Source of the DNA: Pseudomonas sp. Q11
GTDB taxonomy: Bacteria > Pseudomonadota > Gammaproteobacteria > Pseudomonadales > Pseudomonadaceae
Length of the DNA stretch: 64,000 nt
Direction of reading: 5' to 3'
NCBI RefSeq assembly: GCF_024494355.1
Contig: NZ_JAKNQY010000024.1
Coordinates: forward strand, 36,125-100,124
Below, piece by piece: positions 16,746-25,675 of this stretch; the first letter of the stretch is position 1; the number at the start of each line of letters is the position of its first letter. The position numbers and the translations under genes are program-made. The notes below the pieces were generated by a model. It made no database searches. It was not told the origin of the DNA and worked only from the letters and a program-made list of their open reading frames with translations.

Positions 16746-18851
16746 ATGTCATCTCTAAAACGGATTTCCCTCGCCAGCCTGGCCTTGGGTCTGCTGGGTG
16801 ACCCGGTAATCGCCGAGGAAATCCAGCCGATGGAACTGGACGCCATCAACGTCTCCGCCGATTACCAATCCCCTACCGGTCCCGTAACGGGCTATCGCGC
16901 CACCCGTTCTGCCAGCGCCACCAAAACCGACACCGCCCTGCGCGACATCCCGCAATCGATCAGCGTGATTCCCGCCAGCGTCCTCAAGGACCTGGGCAGC
17001 ACCAACGTTGAACGGGCCCTGGAATATGCTGGCGGCGTGTCCAAGCAAAACAACTTCGGTGGCCTGACGCTCTACGAATACAGCGTGCGCGGCTTCACGA
17101 CTTCGGAGTTCTACAAGGACGGCTTCAGCGCTAACCGCGGTTATCCGAGCACGCCGGACGCGGCCAACATCGAGCGCATCGAGGTGCTCAAAGGCCCGGC
17201 GGCCAGCCTTTACGGGCGCGGAGACCCCGGCGGCACCGTGAACATTGTCACCAAGAAACCCCAGCCCGAAGCCTTCACCACCCTGCAAACCAGCGCCGGT
17301 AGCTGGGATCGCTACCGCACCGCGCTGGACATCAACACGCCTCTGGACGCTGAGGGCAACCTGCTGTCGCGGGTCAACCTGGCGGTCGAGGACAACAATA
17401 GTTTTCGCGATCACGTCGACAGCAAGCGCGTCTTCGTCGCGCCTTCCATCAGTTGGCAGTTGAACCCCGACACGCGGTTGCTGGTGGAAAGCGAAATCGT
17501 GCGCCACAGCTCGACGTTCGACCGTGGCATCGTCGCCCCGAACAATCGCTGGAGCGGCGTTTCCCGCTCGACCTTCTTGGGCGAACCCAACGACGGCGAC
17601 ATCGACAACCACAACAACATGCTCCAGGCCGCCCTCGAACATCAGCTCAACGACGCCTGGCAACTGCGCCTGGCCAGCCATTACAAACAGGGCGAGCTCT
17701 GGGGTTTCGCCTCAGAAGCACGGCCCCTGAACGCCGACGGCCGTACGGTGAACCGTCGCTACCGCGAGCGCGACAACAATTGGCACGACAGCATTACCCA
17801 GCTTGAATTACGCGGGCTGCTCGACCTCGGTCCTTGGCAGCACGAACTGTTGATCGGTACCGAATACGAGGACTATCGCAAGAACGAGCGCGTGACCACG
17901 ATCAACGGCGGCACTTACCCCATCGACATCTATCAGCCGGTCTACGGCCAGCCGAAACCTGATGGTCAACGTACCGGCACCGATTTTTTCGAGCGTGTGA
18001 AAAGCCGTGCGCTGAACCTTCAGGACCAGATCGTCTTCACCGACAAACTGCGGGGCATGCTCGGCGTGCGTTATGAGCATTTCGAGCAGAGCATTGACGA
18101 CCACACCACGCAGCTTACCAGCCGCCAGCGTCATGACACCTTCACGCAACGGGCCGGCCTGCTGTACCAACTGACACCCGAGGTCGGACTGTTCGCCAAC
18201 GCCTCCACCTCGTTCAAGCCCAACAATGGCCTGGATGCTGGGGGCAAAACCTTCGATCCGGAGGAAGGCGTTGGCTATGAAGTGGGGATCAAGAGCGAGC
18301 TGTTCGACAACCGTCTGAGCACCACCCTGGCGGCGTTTCATATAGAGAAGGAAAACGTCCTGGCGCTTGACCCGGCGACTGACTCCAGCCGTGCCATGGG
18401 CAAGGCCCGCAGCCAGGGGTTCGACCTGCAGGTCACCGGGCAGGTAACTGACGCCATCCGGGTGATCGGCGCCTTCGCCTACATCGATGCCGAAGTGACC
18501 AAGGGTGACGAAACCATTCCCACCGGCAGCCGGATCCTTGGCGTGGCCAAGCACAGCGGCAGCCTGCTCGGCGTCTACGAATTCCAGGACGGGCACCTGC
18601 GTGGTTCCGACGTGGGTGCCGCATTCACATACGTCGGGGATCGCTCGGGCGAGGCCGGCAAAGACTTCGAACTGCCGGCCTACCACACCGTGGATCTGCT
18701 GGCCCATTACAAGGCCAGCGACAACGTCACCGTGGGCCTGAACCTGAACAACGTCTTCGACGAAAAATACTACGAGCGCTCGTACAGCAACTACTGGGTC
18801 AGCCCCGGCGAGCCACGCAACTTTACCGTCAGCCTCACCCTTGATCTGTAA
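16746..18851 (+). CDS. TonB-dependent siderophore-type outer-membrane receptor
   Basis: A 701-residue outer-membrane transporter. A signal peptide (about residues 1-23, ending VIAEE) is followed by the plug domain, with DIPQSISVIPASVLKD near residue 75 and RIEVLKGPAASLYGRGDPGG near 140-160, and by a beta-barrel to the C-terminal FTVSLTLDL. The plug motif is of the ferrisiderophore class. No N-terminal signalling (STN) domain is present, so it is not of the FpvA/FecA self-signalling type. The start at 16746 is the first ATG; a TTG at 16731 is a less likely alternative. The DUF4198 gene begins 12 bp after its stop codon. The ligand is unknown. Confidence 0.9.
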   Translation: MSSLKRISLASLALGLLGDPVIAEEIQPMELDAINVSADYQSPTGPVTGYRATRSASATKTDTALRDIPQSISVIPASVLKDLGSTNVERALEYAGGVSKQNNFGGLTLYEYSVRGFTTSEFYKDGFSANRGYPSTPDAANIERIEVLKGPAASLYGRGDPGGTVNIVTKKPQPEAFTTLQTSAGSWDRYRTALDINTPLDAEGNLLSRVNLAVEDNNSFRDHVDSKRVFVAPSISWQLNPDTRLLVESEIVRHSSTFDRGIVAPNNRWSGVSRSTFLGEPNDGDIDNHNNMLQAALEHQLNDAWQLRLASHYKQGELWGFASEARPLNADGRTVNRRYRERDNNWHDSITQLELRGLLDLGPWQHELLIGTEYEDYRKNERVTTINGGTYPIDIYQPVYGQPKPDGQRTGTDFFERVKSRALNLQDQIVFTDKLRGMLGVRYEHFEQSIDDHTTQLTSRQRHDTFTQRAGLLYQLTPEVGLFANASTSFKPNNGLDAGGKTFDPEEGVGYEVGIKSELFDNRLSTTLAAFHIEKENVLALDPATDSSRAMGKARSQGFDLQVTGQVTDAIRVIGAFAYIDAEVTKGDETIPTGSRILGVAKHSGSLLGVYEFQDGHLRGSDVGAAFTYVGDRSGEAGKDFELPAYHTVDLLAHYKASDNVTVGLNLNNVFDEKYYERSYSNYWVSPGEPRNFTVSLTLDL

Positions 18852-18863
18852 AAAGGAAAATCA

Positions 18864-19583
18864 ATGAAATACCCCAAGACCTTCGCCCTTCTCAGCCTGT
18901 TCCTGGCCACACAAGCCTCGGCCCATGGCCTGTGGACCGAACAACGGCGCGGCAACATCGAAGTGATCTACGGCCACGGCGCCGAGGACAATGCCTTTAA
19001 GGCGCAGAAAATCAGCGGTGCGTGGGCCTATGACCTGGGCGGCAAGATGATCCCGGTCACCGTCGAACGCTTGCCCGACCATGCTCGCCTGCAACCTCTC
19101 AAGCCACCCGCCGTGATGGCCGTGGAACTGGACAACGGCATGTGGTCCCAGACCGCTGACAAGAAATGGATCAACGAAGGCCGCAGCAAGGTGCCCGGGG
19201 CGATTGAATCGACCCACACCTTCAAGTACAGCCTGGCGATCTACGAGCCGGGGGCGAAGTTGCCAAAGCTCGATCAGGTCAAGTTCCTGATCCTGCCGGA
19301 AGTCGACCCGCTGACCGTAGGCCCGGGCCAGTCACTGCCGGTACGGGTGCTGCTGGACGGTAAACCGGCGGCCGGGGTGAAGCTGGTGGGTGATTACCGC
19401 AGCGCACCGGACACTGTATCAGCAGAAACCGACGCCGAAGGCCGGGCCAAGGTGCTGGTGCGTAACGAAGGGTTGAATGTGATCGCCGCGCAGATGGAAA
19501 TCGCGCTCAAGGACAACAAGGACGTGGCAACGCGCGGGGTGTTTACTTCGCTGACCTTCCTTGGTGAAGAGCATCACGAGTAA
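18864..19583 (+). CDS. Periplasmic DUF4198-domain protein
   Basis: A 239-residue exported protein: a signal peptide (residues 1-20, ending QASA) followed by HGLWTEQRRG, so the mature N-terminus begins with His, as in many metal-binding periplasmic proteins of the DUF4198/NikM-like group. The body is beta-rich, with an Ig-like C-terminal part (SLPVRVLLDGKPAAGVKLVG near 160-180), and ends EEHHE. A good AAGGAAAA ribosome-binding site precedes the ATG. Its position directly behind a TonB receptor suggests that it handles the imported ligand or metal in the periplasm; this is inference. Confidence 0.8.
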   Translation: MKYPKTFALLSLFLATQASAHGLWTEQRRGNIEVIYGHGAEDNAFKAQKISGAWAYDLGGKMIPVTVERLPDHARLQPLKPPAVMAVELDNGMWSQTADKKWINEGRSKVPGAIESTHTFKYSLAIYEPGAKLPKLDQVKFLILPEVDPLTVGPGQSLPVRVLLDGKPAAGVKLVGDYRSAPDTVSAETDAEGRAKVLVRNEGLNVIAAQMEIALKDNKDVATRGVFTSLTFLGEEHHE

Positions 19584-19620
19584 CCCAGACTAATAGACAC
19601 ATTAATCAGTCGGAAAGATT

Positions 19621-19680
19621 GACCTGTGGGAAAGTTTGACCTGTGGGAAAGTTTGACCTGTGGGAAAGTTTGACCTGTGG
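19621..19680. repeat. 17-bp direct tandem repeat (three and a half copies)
   Basis: GACCTGTGGGAAAGTTT is repeated perfectly at 19621, 19638 and 19655; the fourth copy at 19672 runs directly into the arm of a REP element (GACCTGTGGGAGCAAGG). Confidence 0.95.
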
Positions 19681-19770
19681 GAGCAAGGCTTGCCCGCGAT
19701 AGCGGTAGTTCAGTCAACATTTAAGTTGACTGGCACTGCACCATCGCGGACAAGCCTTGCTCCCACAGGG
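19672..19770. repeat. REP inverted-repeat pair
   Basis: TGTGGGAGCAAGGCTTGCCC and its inverse enclose a small perfect hairpin, AGTCAAC-ATTTAA-GTTGACT. It lies between the convergent DUF4198 gene and hisC. Confidence 0.85.
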
Positions 19771-19785
19771 ATTTTCACCGGGCTT

Positions 19786-20838
19786 TTAGATCTCACCCAG
19801 GGCTTCGATCAGCGCCTGGTTCTGCTCCGGCGTGCCGATGCTGATCCGCAGGAATTGGGCAATCCGCTCCTGCTTGAAGTGCCGCACAATCACGCCTTGC
19901 TCGCGCAATTTCGCCGCCAGCCCTGCCGCATCGTGACGGGGGTGACGGGCGAAGATGAAGTTGGCCGCCGAAGGCAACACTTCAAAGCCCTTGGCCTGCA
20001 ATTGCGCCACTACCCATTCACGGTGCTCGATGACCAACCGGCAGGTCTGCTCGAAATACTCCCGATCGTCGAACGCCGCCGCGCCGCCGACATTCGCCAG
20101 CCGATCCAGCGGGTAGGAGTTGAAGCTGTTCTTGATCCGCTCCAGTGCTTCGATCAGATCCGGATGGCCCACCGCCAGGCCCACCCGCAACCCTGCCAAT
20201 GAGCGGGACTTGGACAAGGTCTGGGTGACCAGCAGGTTCGGATAGCGGTCCACCAGGCTGATGGCTGTCTCGCCACCGAAGTCGATATAGGCTTCATCGA
20301 CCACCACCACCGAGTCCGGGTTGGCCTTGAGGATCTGCTCGACCGCTTCCAGTACCAGCAGGCAGCCGGTGGGAGCGTTCGGGTTGGGGAAGATGATCCC
20401 CCCGTTTGGCTTGGCATAGTCCGCCGGATCGATCTGGAACTGCGCGTCCAGCGGCACCGCATCGAACTTGATGCCGTACAGCCCGCAGTACACCGGATAA
20501 AAGCTATAGCTGATGTCCGGGAACAACAGCGGCTGATCGTGTTGCAACAGCCCGTGGAAAATGTGCGCCAGCACTTCGTCCGAACCGTTGCCCAAGAACA
20601 CTTGATTGCCCTGCACACCGTAATAGCGGGCCACGGCGTTCTTCAGCAGATCGCTGTTGGGATCCGGGTACAGGCGCAGGTTGTCGTTCAGCTCGGTTTG
20701 CATCGCCGCCAGGGCCTTGGGCGACGGGCCGTAGGGATTTTCGTTGGTGTTGAGCTTGACCAGTCGGGTCAGCTTCGGCTGTTCGCCCGGCACGTAAGGC
20801 ACCAGGTTCTTGACGAACGGGCTCCAGAATTTACTCAT
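19786..20838 (-). CDS. hisC: Histidinol-phosphate aminotransferase
   Basis: HisC is the PLP enzyme converting imidazole-acetol phosphate to histidinol phosphate. The 350-residue protein has KLNTNENPYGPSP near residues 28-40, the NPNAPTG motif near 152-158, DEAYIDF near 181 and the Schiff-base lysine Lys210 in TQTLSKSRSLAG. The ATG at 20838 gives the normal length and sits one base from the hisD stop, so hisD and hisC are one transcription unit. A HisH-type glutamine amidotransferase is not next to it; the remaining his genes are elsewhere, as usual in Pseudomonas. Confidence 0.96.
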   Translation of the reverse strand: MSKFWSPFVKNLVPYVPGEQPKLTRLVKLNTNENPYGPSPKALAAMQTELNDNLRLYPDPNSDLLKNAVARYYGVQGNQVFLGNGSDEVLAHIFHGLLQHDQPLLFPDISYSFYPVYCGLYGIKFDAVPLDAQFQIDPADYAKPNGGIIFPNPNAPTGCLLVLEAVEQILKANPDSVVVVDEAYIDFGGETAISLVDRYPNLLVTQTLSKSRSLAGLRVGLAVGHPDLIEALERIKNSFNSYPLDRLANVGGAAAFDDREYFEQTCRLVIEHREWVVAQLQAKGFEVLPSAANFIFARHPRHDAAGLAAKLREQGVIVRHFKQERIAQFLRISIGTPEQNQALIEALGEI

Positions 20839-20839
20839 T

Positions 20840-22177
20840 TCAGTTTCCCTGCCCTTCAATGGAGCGCTCATCAACAATGCGGTACTCGGCACTGCGGGCG
20901 TGGGCGCTCAGCGACTCGCCACGGGCCAGCACCGAAGCGGTCTTGCCCAGTTCGGACGCACCTTGTTCGGAGCAGAAGATGATCGACGAACGTTTCTGGA
21001 AGTCATACACCCCCAGTGGCGATGAGAAACGCGCCGTACCGGAAGTCGGCAACACATGGTTGGGACCTGCACAGTAGTCACCCAGGGCTTCGCTGGTGTG
21101 GCGCCCCATGAAGATCGCACCGGCGTGGCGGATCTGCGGCAACCAGGCCTGCGGATCTGCGACCGACAGTTCCAGGTGCTCAGGCGCGATGCGGTTGGCG
21201 ACCTCAATGGCCTGATCCATGTCTTTGACCTTGATCAGCGCGCCGCGGCCGTTGATCGAGGTGGTGATGATCTCGGCGCGGTCCATGGTCGGCAGCAGCT
21301 TGTCGATGCTGGCGGCAACCTTGTCGAGGAACTCCGCATCCGGGCTGACCAGGATCGCCTGGGCGTCTTCGTCGTGCTCGGCCTGGGAAAACAGGTCCAT
21401 GGCGATCCAGTCCGGGTCGGTCTGGCCGTCACACACCACCAGGATCTCCGACGGGCCGGCGATCATATCGATACCGACCTGGCCGAACACGTGGCGCTTG
21501 GCGGTGGCGACATAGATGTTGCCCGGGCCGACCACCTTGTCGACCCGCGGCACGCTCTCGGTGCCATAGGCCAACGCGGCCACGGCCTGGGCGCCACCGA
21601 TGGTGAACACCCGATCCACCCCGGCGATGCAGGCGGCAGCCAGCACCAGTTCATTGATTTCGCCGCGCGGGGTCGGCACCACCATGACCACTTCGGTCAC
21701 GCCGGCGACCTTGGCCGGAATCGCGTTCATCAGCACCGAGGATGGATACGACGCCTTGCCACCCGGCACGTACAGGCCGGCGCGGTCCAGCGGCGTGACC
21801 TTCTGGCCCAGCACCGTGCCATCGGCTTCGGTGTAGGTCCAGGAGTCCTGTTTCTGTTTTTCGTGATAGCTGCGCACCCGGGATGCGGCTTTTTCCAAGG
21901 CTTCGCGCTGCGGCACGGTGATCCGGGTCAGGGCCAGTTCGAGACGCTCGCGCGGCAGGATCAGATCAGCCATGGACGCCACCTGCAGGCCGTCGAATTT
22001 CTGGGTGAACTCCACCAGCGCCTCATCACCACGCTCGCGCACGGCCTTGATGATGTCCAGCACCCGCTCGTTGACCGAGTCGTCAGACACACTTTCCCAG
22101 CTCAGCAGATGATCCAGATGATGTGCAAAATCCGGGTCGGCAGCGTTGAGTCGGCGAATCGAAGTGGGAGCGGTCAT
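20840..22177 (-). CDS. hisD: Histidinol dehydrogenase
   Basis: HisD is a zinc-dependent, NAD-linked dehydrogenase that oxidises L-histidinol in two steps to L-histidine. The 445-residue protein shows DRAGLYVPGGKASYPSSVLM near residues 130-149, the VDKVVGPGNIYVATAKR nucleotide-binding stretch (about 212-229), DMIAGPSEILVV near 238-249, the AEHDEDAQAILVS zinc region near 266-279 and NHVLPTSGTARFSSPL near 378-393. Length and start are normal. It is the middle gene of hisG-hisD-hisC. Confidence 0.98.
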   Translation of the reverse strand: MTAPTSIRRLNAADPDFAHHLDHLLSWESVSDDSVNERVLDIIKAVRERGDEALVEFTQKFDGLQVASMADLILPRERLELALTRITVPQREALEKAASRVRSYHEKQKQDSWTYTEADGTVLGQKVTPLDRAGLYVPGGKASYPSSVLMNAIPAKVAGVTEVVMVVPTPRGEINELVLAAACIAGVDRVFTIGGAQAVAALAYGTESVPRVDKVVGPGNIYVATAKRHVFGQVGIDMIAGPSEILVVCDGQTDPDWIAMDLFSQAEHDEDAQAILVSPDAEFLDKVAASIDKLLPTMDRAEIITTSINGRGALIKVKDMDQAIEVANRIAPEHLELSVADPQAWLPQIRHAGAIFMGRHTSEALGDYCAGPNHVLPTSGTARFSSPLGVYDFQKRSSIIFCSEQGASELGKTASVLARGESLSAHARSAEYRIVDERSIEGQGN

Positions 22178-22300
22178 AGCGAGGGCCTCATTAATGGCAA
22201 ATGCTCAGGCGCCCTAAGCTACCAGTCCATTCGCGTGGGCACCTGAGAAAATTGGCTATGACACGGATAGACGGGCGCGACTCAAGGTCGCGCAGGTGAA

Positions 22301-22936
22301 TCAGCCGCGGTGTCGCGATTCCACTGCCTTGCGCAGGGTATCGATCAGAGCCTGGATACGGGCGTGCTGCATTTTCATCGAAGCCTTGTTGACGATCAGC
22401 CGGGAGGTGATGTCGGCGATGAAATCCTGGGGTTCCAGGCCATTGGCCCGCAGGGTGTTGCCGGTGTCGACCACGTCGATGATCTTGTCCGCCAGGCCGA
22501 TCAACGGCGCCAGCTCCATCGAACCGTACAACTTGATGATATCGACCTGACGGCCCTGCTCGGCGTAATAACGCTTGGCAATGTTGACGAACTTGGTCGC
22601 CACCCGCAAACGCCCCTTGGGCTCTGGCGCGCCGACTTTACCGGCGGTCATCAGTTTGCAGCGGGCGATCCGCAGGTCCAGGGGCTCGTACAGGCCCTGG
22701 CCGCCGTATTCCATCAGCACGTCCTTGCCCGCAACGCCCAGGTCGGCGGCGCCATGCTCAACGTAAGTCGGAACATCGGTGGCGCGCACGATCAGCAAGC
22801 GTACATCGGCTTGAGTCGTGGGGATGATCAGCTTGCGGCTCTTGTCCGGATTCTCGGTCGGCACGATGCCCGCTTCAGCCAGAAGCGGCAAGGTGTCGTC
22901 AAGGATGCGGCCCTTGGACAGTGCAATGGTCAACAT
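22301..22936 (-). CDS. hisG: ATP phosphoribosyltransferase, short (catalytic) form
   Basis: HisG catalyses the first step of histidine synthesis, joining ATP and PRPP. At 211 residues it is the short form, which lacks the C-terminal regulatory domain and needs the HisRS-like subunit HisZ; hisZ is not in this window. Motifs seen are LTIALSKGRILDDTLPLL at the N-terminus, EHGAADLGVAGKDVLME near residues 60-76 and DIVDTGNTLRANGLE in the PRPP loop (here VVDTGNTLRANGLE, near 158-171). It begins the hisGDC group and follows murA on the same strand. Confidence 0.97.
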   Translation of the reverse strand: MLTIALSKGRILDDTLPLLAEAGIVPTENPDKSRKLIIPTTQADVRLLIVRATDVPTYVEHGAADLGVAGKDVLMEYGGQGLYEPLDLRIARCKLMTAGKVGAPEPKGRLRVATKFVNIAKRYYAEQGRQVDIIKLYGSMELAPLIGLADKIIDVVDTGNTLRANGLEPQDFIADITSRLIVNKASMKMQHARIQALIDTLRKAVESRHRG

Positions 22937-23065
22937 GGGAAACGTCAGTCCTTATCAAGGTACTCATGCCCGGTCGCAAGCGGCGCCGGACACACATCGA
23001 GGGTGTTACCACCCTCGACCTGAAACGAAATCAACAGGCGCGTCCCTGCGCCCATGCAGCCGGAC

Positions 23066-24331
23066 CTAGCCCGGTACGCGGCGGATCTTGGCGCCGAGCA
23101 TCTGCAGCTTCTCTTCGATGCACTCATAACCACGGTCGATGTGGTAGATGCGATCGATCAGGGTGTCGCCTTCGGCGACCAGAGCCGAAATCACCAGGCT
23201 GGCCGAGGCCCGCAGGTCGGTGGCCATCACGGGGGCACCCTTGAGCTTCTCGGTACCGGTCACAATGGCGGTGTTGCCTTCGACCTGGATCTTGGCGCCC
23301 ATGCGGTGCAGTTCGTAGACGTGCATGAAACGGTTTTCGAAGATCGTCTCGATCACCGCACCGGTGCCTTCGGCAATGGCGTTGAGGGAGATGAACTGCG
23401 CCTGCATGTCGGTCGGGAACGCCGGGTACGGAGCGGTACGCACGTTGACGGCTTTGGGCCGCTTGCCGTGCATGTTCACTTCGATCCAGTCTTCGCCGCA
23501 GGTGACTTCGGCACCGGCTTCCTTGAGTTTCTCCAGGACGGCTTCAAGAATGGTCGGATCGGTGTCCTTGACCTTGACGCGGCCACCGGTGACCGCAGCA
23601 GCCACCAGGTAGGTGCCAGTTTCGATCCGGTCCGGCATCACTTTATAAGTGGCCGAATGCAGGCGCTCGACGCCATCGATGGTGATGGTATCGGTGCCGG
23701 CACCGCTGATCTTGGCGCCCATGGCGATCAGGAAGTTCGCAAGGTCTACCACTTCAGGCTCACGGGCGGCGTTTTGCAGCACGCTACGACCCTTGGCCAG
23801 TGCCGCGGCCATCATGATGTTCTCGGTGCCGGTCACGCTGACGGTATCGAAGAAGAAGTGCGCGCCACGCAGGCCGCCTTCAGGTGCCTTGGCCTTGATG
23901 TAGCCGCCTTCGACATCGATGATCGCACCCATGGCTTCCAGGCCACGGATGTGCAGGTCCACCGGACGCGAGCCAATGGCACAACCGCCAGGCAATGCGA
24001 CTTCGGCTTCACCGAAACGGGCCACCATCGGCCCCAGTACCAGGATCGACGCACGCATGGTTTTCACCAGCTCGTAGGGAGCGATCAGGGTCTTGATGGT
24101 GCGCGGGTCGATTTCGACGCTGAGCTTCTCGTCGATTACCGGTTCAATGCCCATGCGTCCGAACAGCTCGATCATCGTGGTGATGTCGTGCAGGTGCGGC
24201 AGGTTCGCCACGGTCACCGGGCCATCGCACAGCAACGTCGCGGCCAGGATCGGCAGGGCGGAGTTCTTTGCCCCGGAGATACGGATTTCGCCATCAAGAC
24301 GAACGCCGCCGGTAATAATCAGTTTATCCAT
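23066..24331 (-). CDS. murA: UDP-N-acetylglucosamine 1-carboxyvinyltransferase
   Basis: MurA is the cytoplasmic enzyme for the first committed step of peptidoglycan synthesis, moving enolpyruvate from PEP to UDP-GlcNAc. The 421-residue protein has GGVRLDGEIRISGAKNSALP near residues 8-27 and the active-site loop LPGGCAIGSRPVDLH with Cys117, the residue attacked by fosfomycin. RSVL and RVKVKDTDPT repeats of the inside-out barrel follow. Gene order ibaG-murA-hisG is the common gammaproteobacterial/pseudomonad order. Confidence 0.98.
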   Translation of the reverse strand: MDKLIITGGVRLDGEIRISGAKNSALPILAATLLCDGPVTVANLPHLHDITTMIELFGRMGIEPVIDEKLSVEIDPRTIKTLIAPYELVKTMRASILVLGPMVARFGEAEVALPGGCAIGSRPVDLHIRGLEAMGAIIDVEGGYIKAKAPEGGLRGAHFFFDTVSVTGTENIMMAAALAKGRSVLQNAAREPEVVDLANFLIAMGAKISGAGTDTITIDGVERLHSATYKVMPDRIETGTYLVAAAVTGGRVKVKDTDPTILEAVLEKLKEAGAEVTCGEDWIEVNMHGKRPKAVNVRTAPYPAFPTDMQAQFISLNAIAEGTGAVIETIFENRFMHVYELHRMGAKIQVEGNTAIVTGTEKLKGAPVMATDLRASASLVISALVAEGDTLIDRIYHIDRGYECIEEKLQMLGAKIRRVPG

Positions 24332-24353
24332 AAGAATCTCGACGCCCTTGGGC

Positions 24354-24593
24354 TCAGGTGCGCTCGGCCCAAGCCGCGCTGCTGAAAAATTTCATAGTGA
24401 CCGCATGGATGCTGCCATCGGCGATCCACGGGTTCAAATGGGCATAGATGCTCTGCTGACGCTTGACTGGGCTTAACAGCGCCAGTTCATCGCTAATCAC
24501 GTTCAGCTGAAAGTTGCAGCCTTCGCCCTCAACTTCAATGACAGTTCCGGGCAGCTTTCCTTCAAGGAAGCTCTTCACTTCTACGGCCTGCAT
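24354..24593 (-). CDS. ibaG: BolA-family protein IbaG
   Basis: A 79-residue BolA-like protein of the IbaG/YrbA branch. IbaG works with monothiol glutaredoxins in iron-sulfur cluster handling and acid stress. The core VEGEGCNFQLNVISDEL and the KRQQSIYAHLNPWIADGSIHAVTMK block, with its conserved invariant His, are present. The ATG at 24593 (MQAVEVKSFLEGKL) has GAGG six bases upstream; the TTG two codons earlier is less likely. It is followed by murA after about 22 bp. Confidence 0.9.
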   Translation of the reverse strand: MQAVEVKSFLEGKLPGTVIEVEGEGCNFQLNVISDELALLSPVKRQQSIYAHLNPWIADGSIHAVTMKFFSSAAWAERT

Positions 24594-24637
24594 GCTCAAC
24601 CTCTATCGGCGCCCTGTGCGCACGGGTCGCACATCAT

Positions 24638-24698
24638 ACAAAAAAGCCCCGCGCCTGCGAACCCCGCGAAGCAGGACTCTGACGGGGGGGCTTTTTCA
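24638..24698 (-). terminator. Intrinsic terminator of the mla operon
   Basis: AAAAAAGCCCCGCG pairs with a GGGGGGGCTTTTT arm around an internal CTGC/GCAG stem, just beyond mlaB. Read on the minus strand it ends in a T run. Confidence 0.75.
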
Positions 24699-24708
24699 GG
24701 GATGTGGG

Positions 24709-25014
24709 TCAGGGGTGCACCAACAGCTCGGTCAGTTCGCTGACCTGGGCTATTTCGCGCATGTCTTCGGGCATCCCACGGATGCTCCAGGTTTTTCCGG
24801 CAGCCTTGGCGTCACGCATGAAGCACAGCAGCAGCGACAGACCGACACTGCTGGATTTCTGCACCGCCGAGCAATCAATGACCAACTCGGCGGTACCGGC
24901 GGACCTGATCAGCGCCTGGCCCTGCTTGCGCAAGGCCGGGCCGGTGCGGTAATCCAGCACGCCACTGAGCAATAGCTCGCCGGATTCGCCCAGACGAACG
25001 TGCGACTCGCTCAT
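24709..25014 (-). CDS. mlaB: STAS-domain protein MlaB
   Basis: MlaB is the small cytoplasmic STAS subunit bound to the ATPase MlaF of the Mla ABC transporter. The 101-residue sequence shows ESGELLLSGVLDYRTGPALR at the N-terminus and VIDCSAVQKSSSVGLSLLL near residues 45-63, the helix-capping serine region of STAS domains. Its ATG overlaps the mlaC stop by four bases. It is the last gene of the operon and is followed by a terminator. Confidence 0.9.
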   Translation of the reverse strand: MSESHVRLGESGELLLSGVLDYRTGPALRKQGQALIRSAGTAELVIDCSAVQKSSSVGLSLLLCFMRDAKAAGKTWSIRGMPEDMREIAQVSELTELLVHP

Positions 25015-25664
25015 TGCTCCTGCTTCTCTTTGCCTTCTTCGGTCACGTCCTTCGCCTTGGCGACTTCACCGGCCCAATTGTCGATGGTCTTGTCCAGGTC
25101 ATTGCCATTGCGCTGCATCGCGTCGGCGAACTGATCGCGGAACAACTTGCCGATGTTGATGCCGTTGATGATCACGTTGCGTACCTTCCACTCGCCGTTG
25201 ATTTTCTCGAGTGTGTAGGACACAGGGTAGACCGCGCCGTTATTGCCCTTGACCTGCATGTCAACGCTGGTGCGGTTACCGCTTTCGTCCTTGGCCGGCG
25301 AAACAGTGATGCCCTGGTTGTTGTATTCGAGCAAGGCGTTGCCATAGAACTGCATCAGGCTGCGCTTGAAGTTTTCCTGGAAGCGGGTCATCTGCGCAGG
25401 GGTTGCCTTGCGCGAGTACTTGACGGTCATGATGCTTCGGGAGATACCGTCGGCGTCCACCACGGGGCCGACGATGCCGTTCAGCGCATCATAGAATGCA
25501 CCCGGATCCTGCTTGTATTGCTCTTTGTTGGCGGCCAGGTCGGCCAGCAACCGGGTGGTAGTGTCCTGGATGATTTCGTGGGCCGAAGGCGCGGCCACGG
25601 CGCTAGCCATCAGCGGCAGCGCCGCGAGCAGCACCAACAGGCTACGTCGCAAGATAGAGATCAT
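25011..25664 (-). CDS. mlaC: Periplasmic phospholipid-binding protein MlaC
   Basis: MlaC shuttles phospholipid across the periplasm between the outer-membrane complex and MlaFEDB. The 217-residue protein has a signal peptide (about 1-24, ending ASAVAA) and the MlaC/Ttg2D domain: PGAFYDALNGIVGPVVDADGI (about residues 56-76), YGNALLEYNN and the C-terminal YTLEKINGEWKVRNVIINGINIG (about 147-169). The tail is charged (KAKDVTEEGKEKQEQ). In Pseudomonas the homologous operon is often called ttg2. Confidence 0.93.
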   Translation of the reverse strand: MISILRRSLLVLLAALPLMASAVAAPSAHEIIQDTTTRLLADLAANKEQYKQDPGAFYDALNGIVGPVVDADGISRSIMTVKYSRKATPAQMTRFQENFKRSLMQFYGNALLEYNNQGITVSPAKDESGNRTSVDMQVKGNNGAVYPVSYTLEKINGEWKVRNVIINGINIGKLFRDQFADAMQRNGNDLDKTIDNWAGEVAKAKDVTEEGKEKQEQ

Positions 25665-25675
25665 TCAAAAGCTCC

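Noticed and set aside
19621..19770. Tandem repeats considered as a CRISPR array
   Set aside because: Units are contiguous without spacers and only 17 bp long; no cas gene is near.
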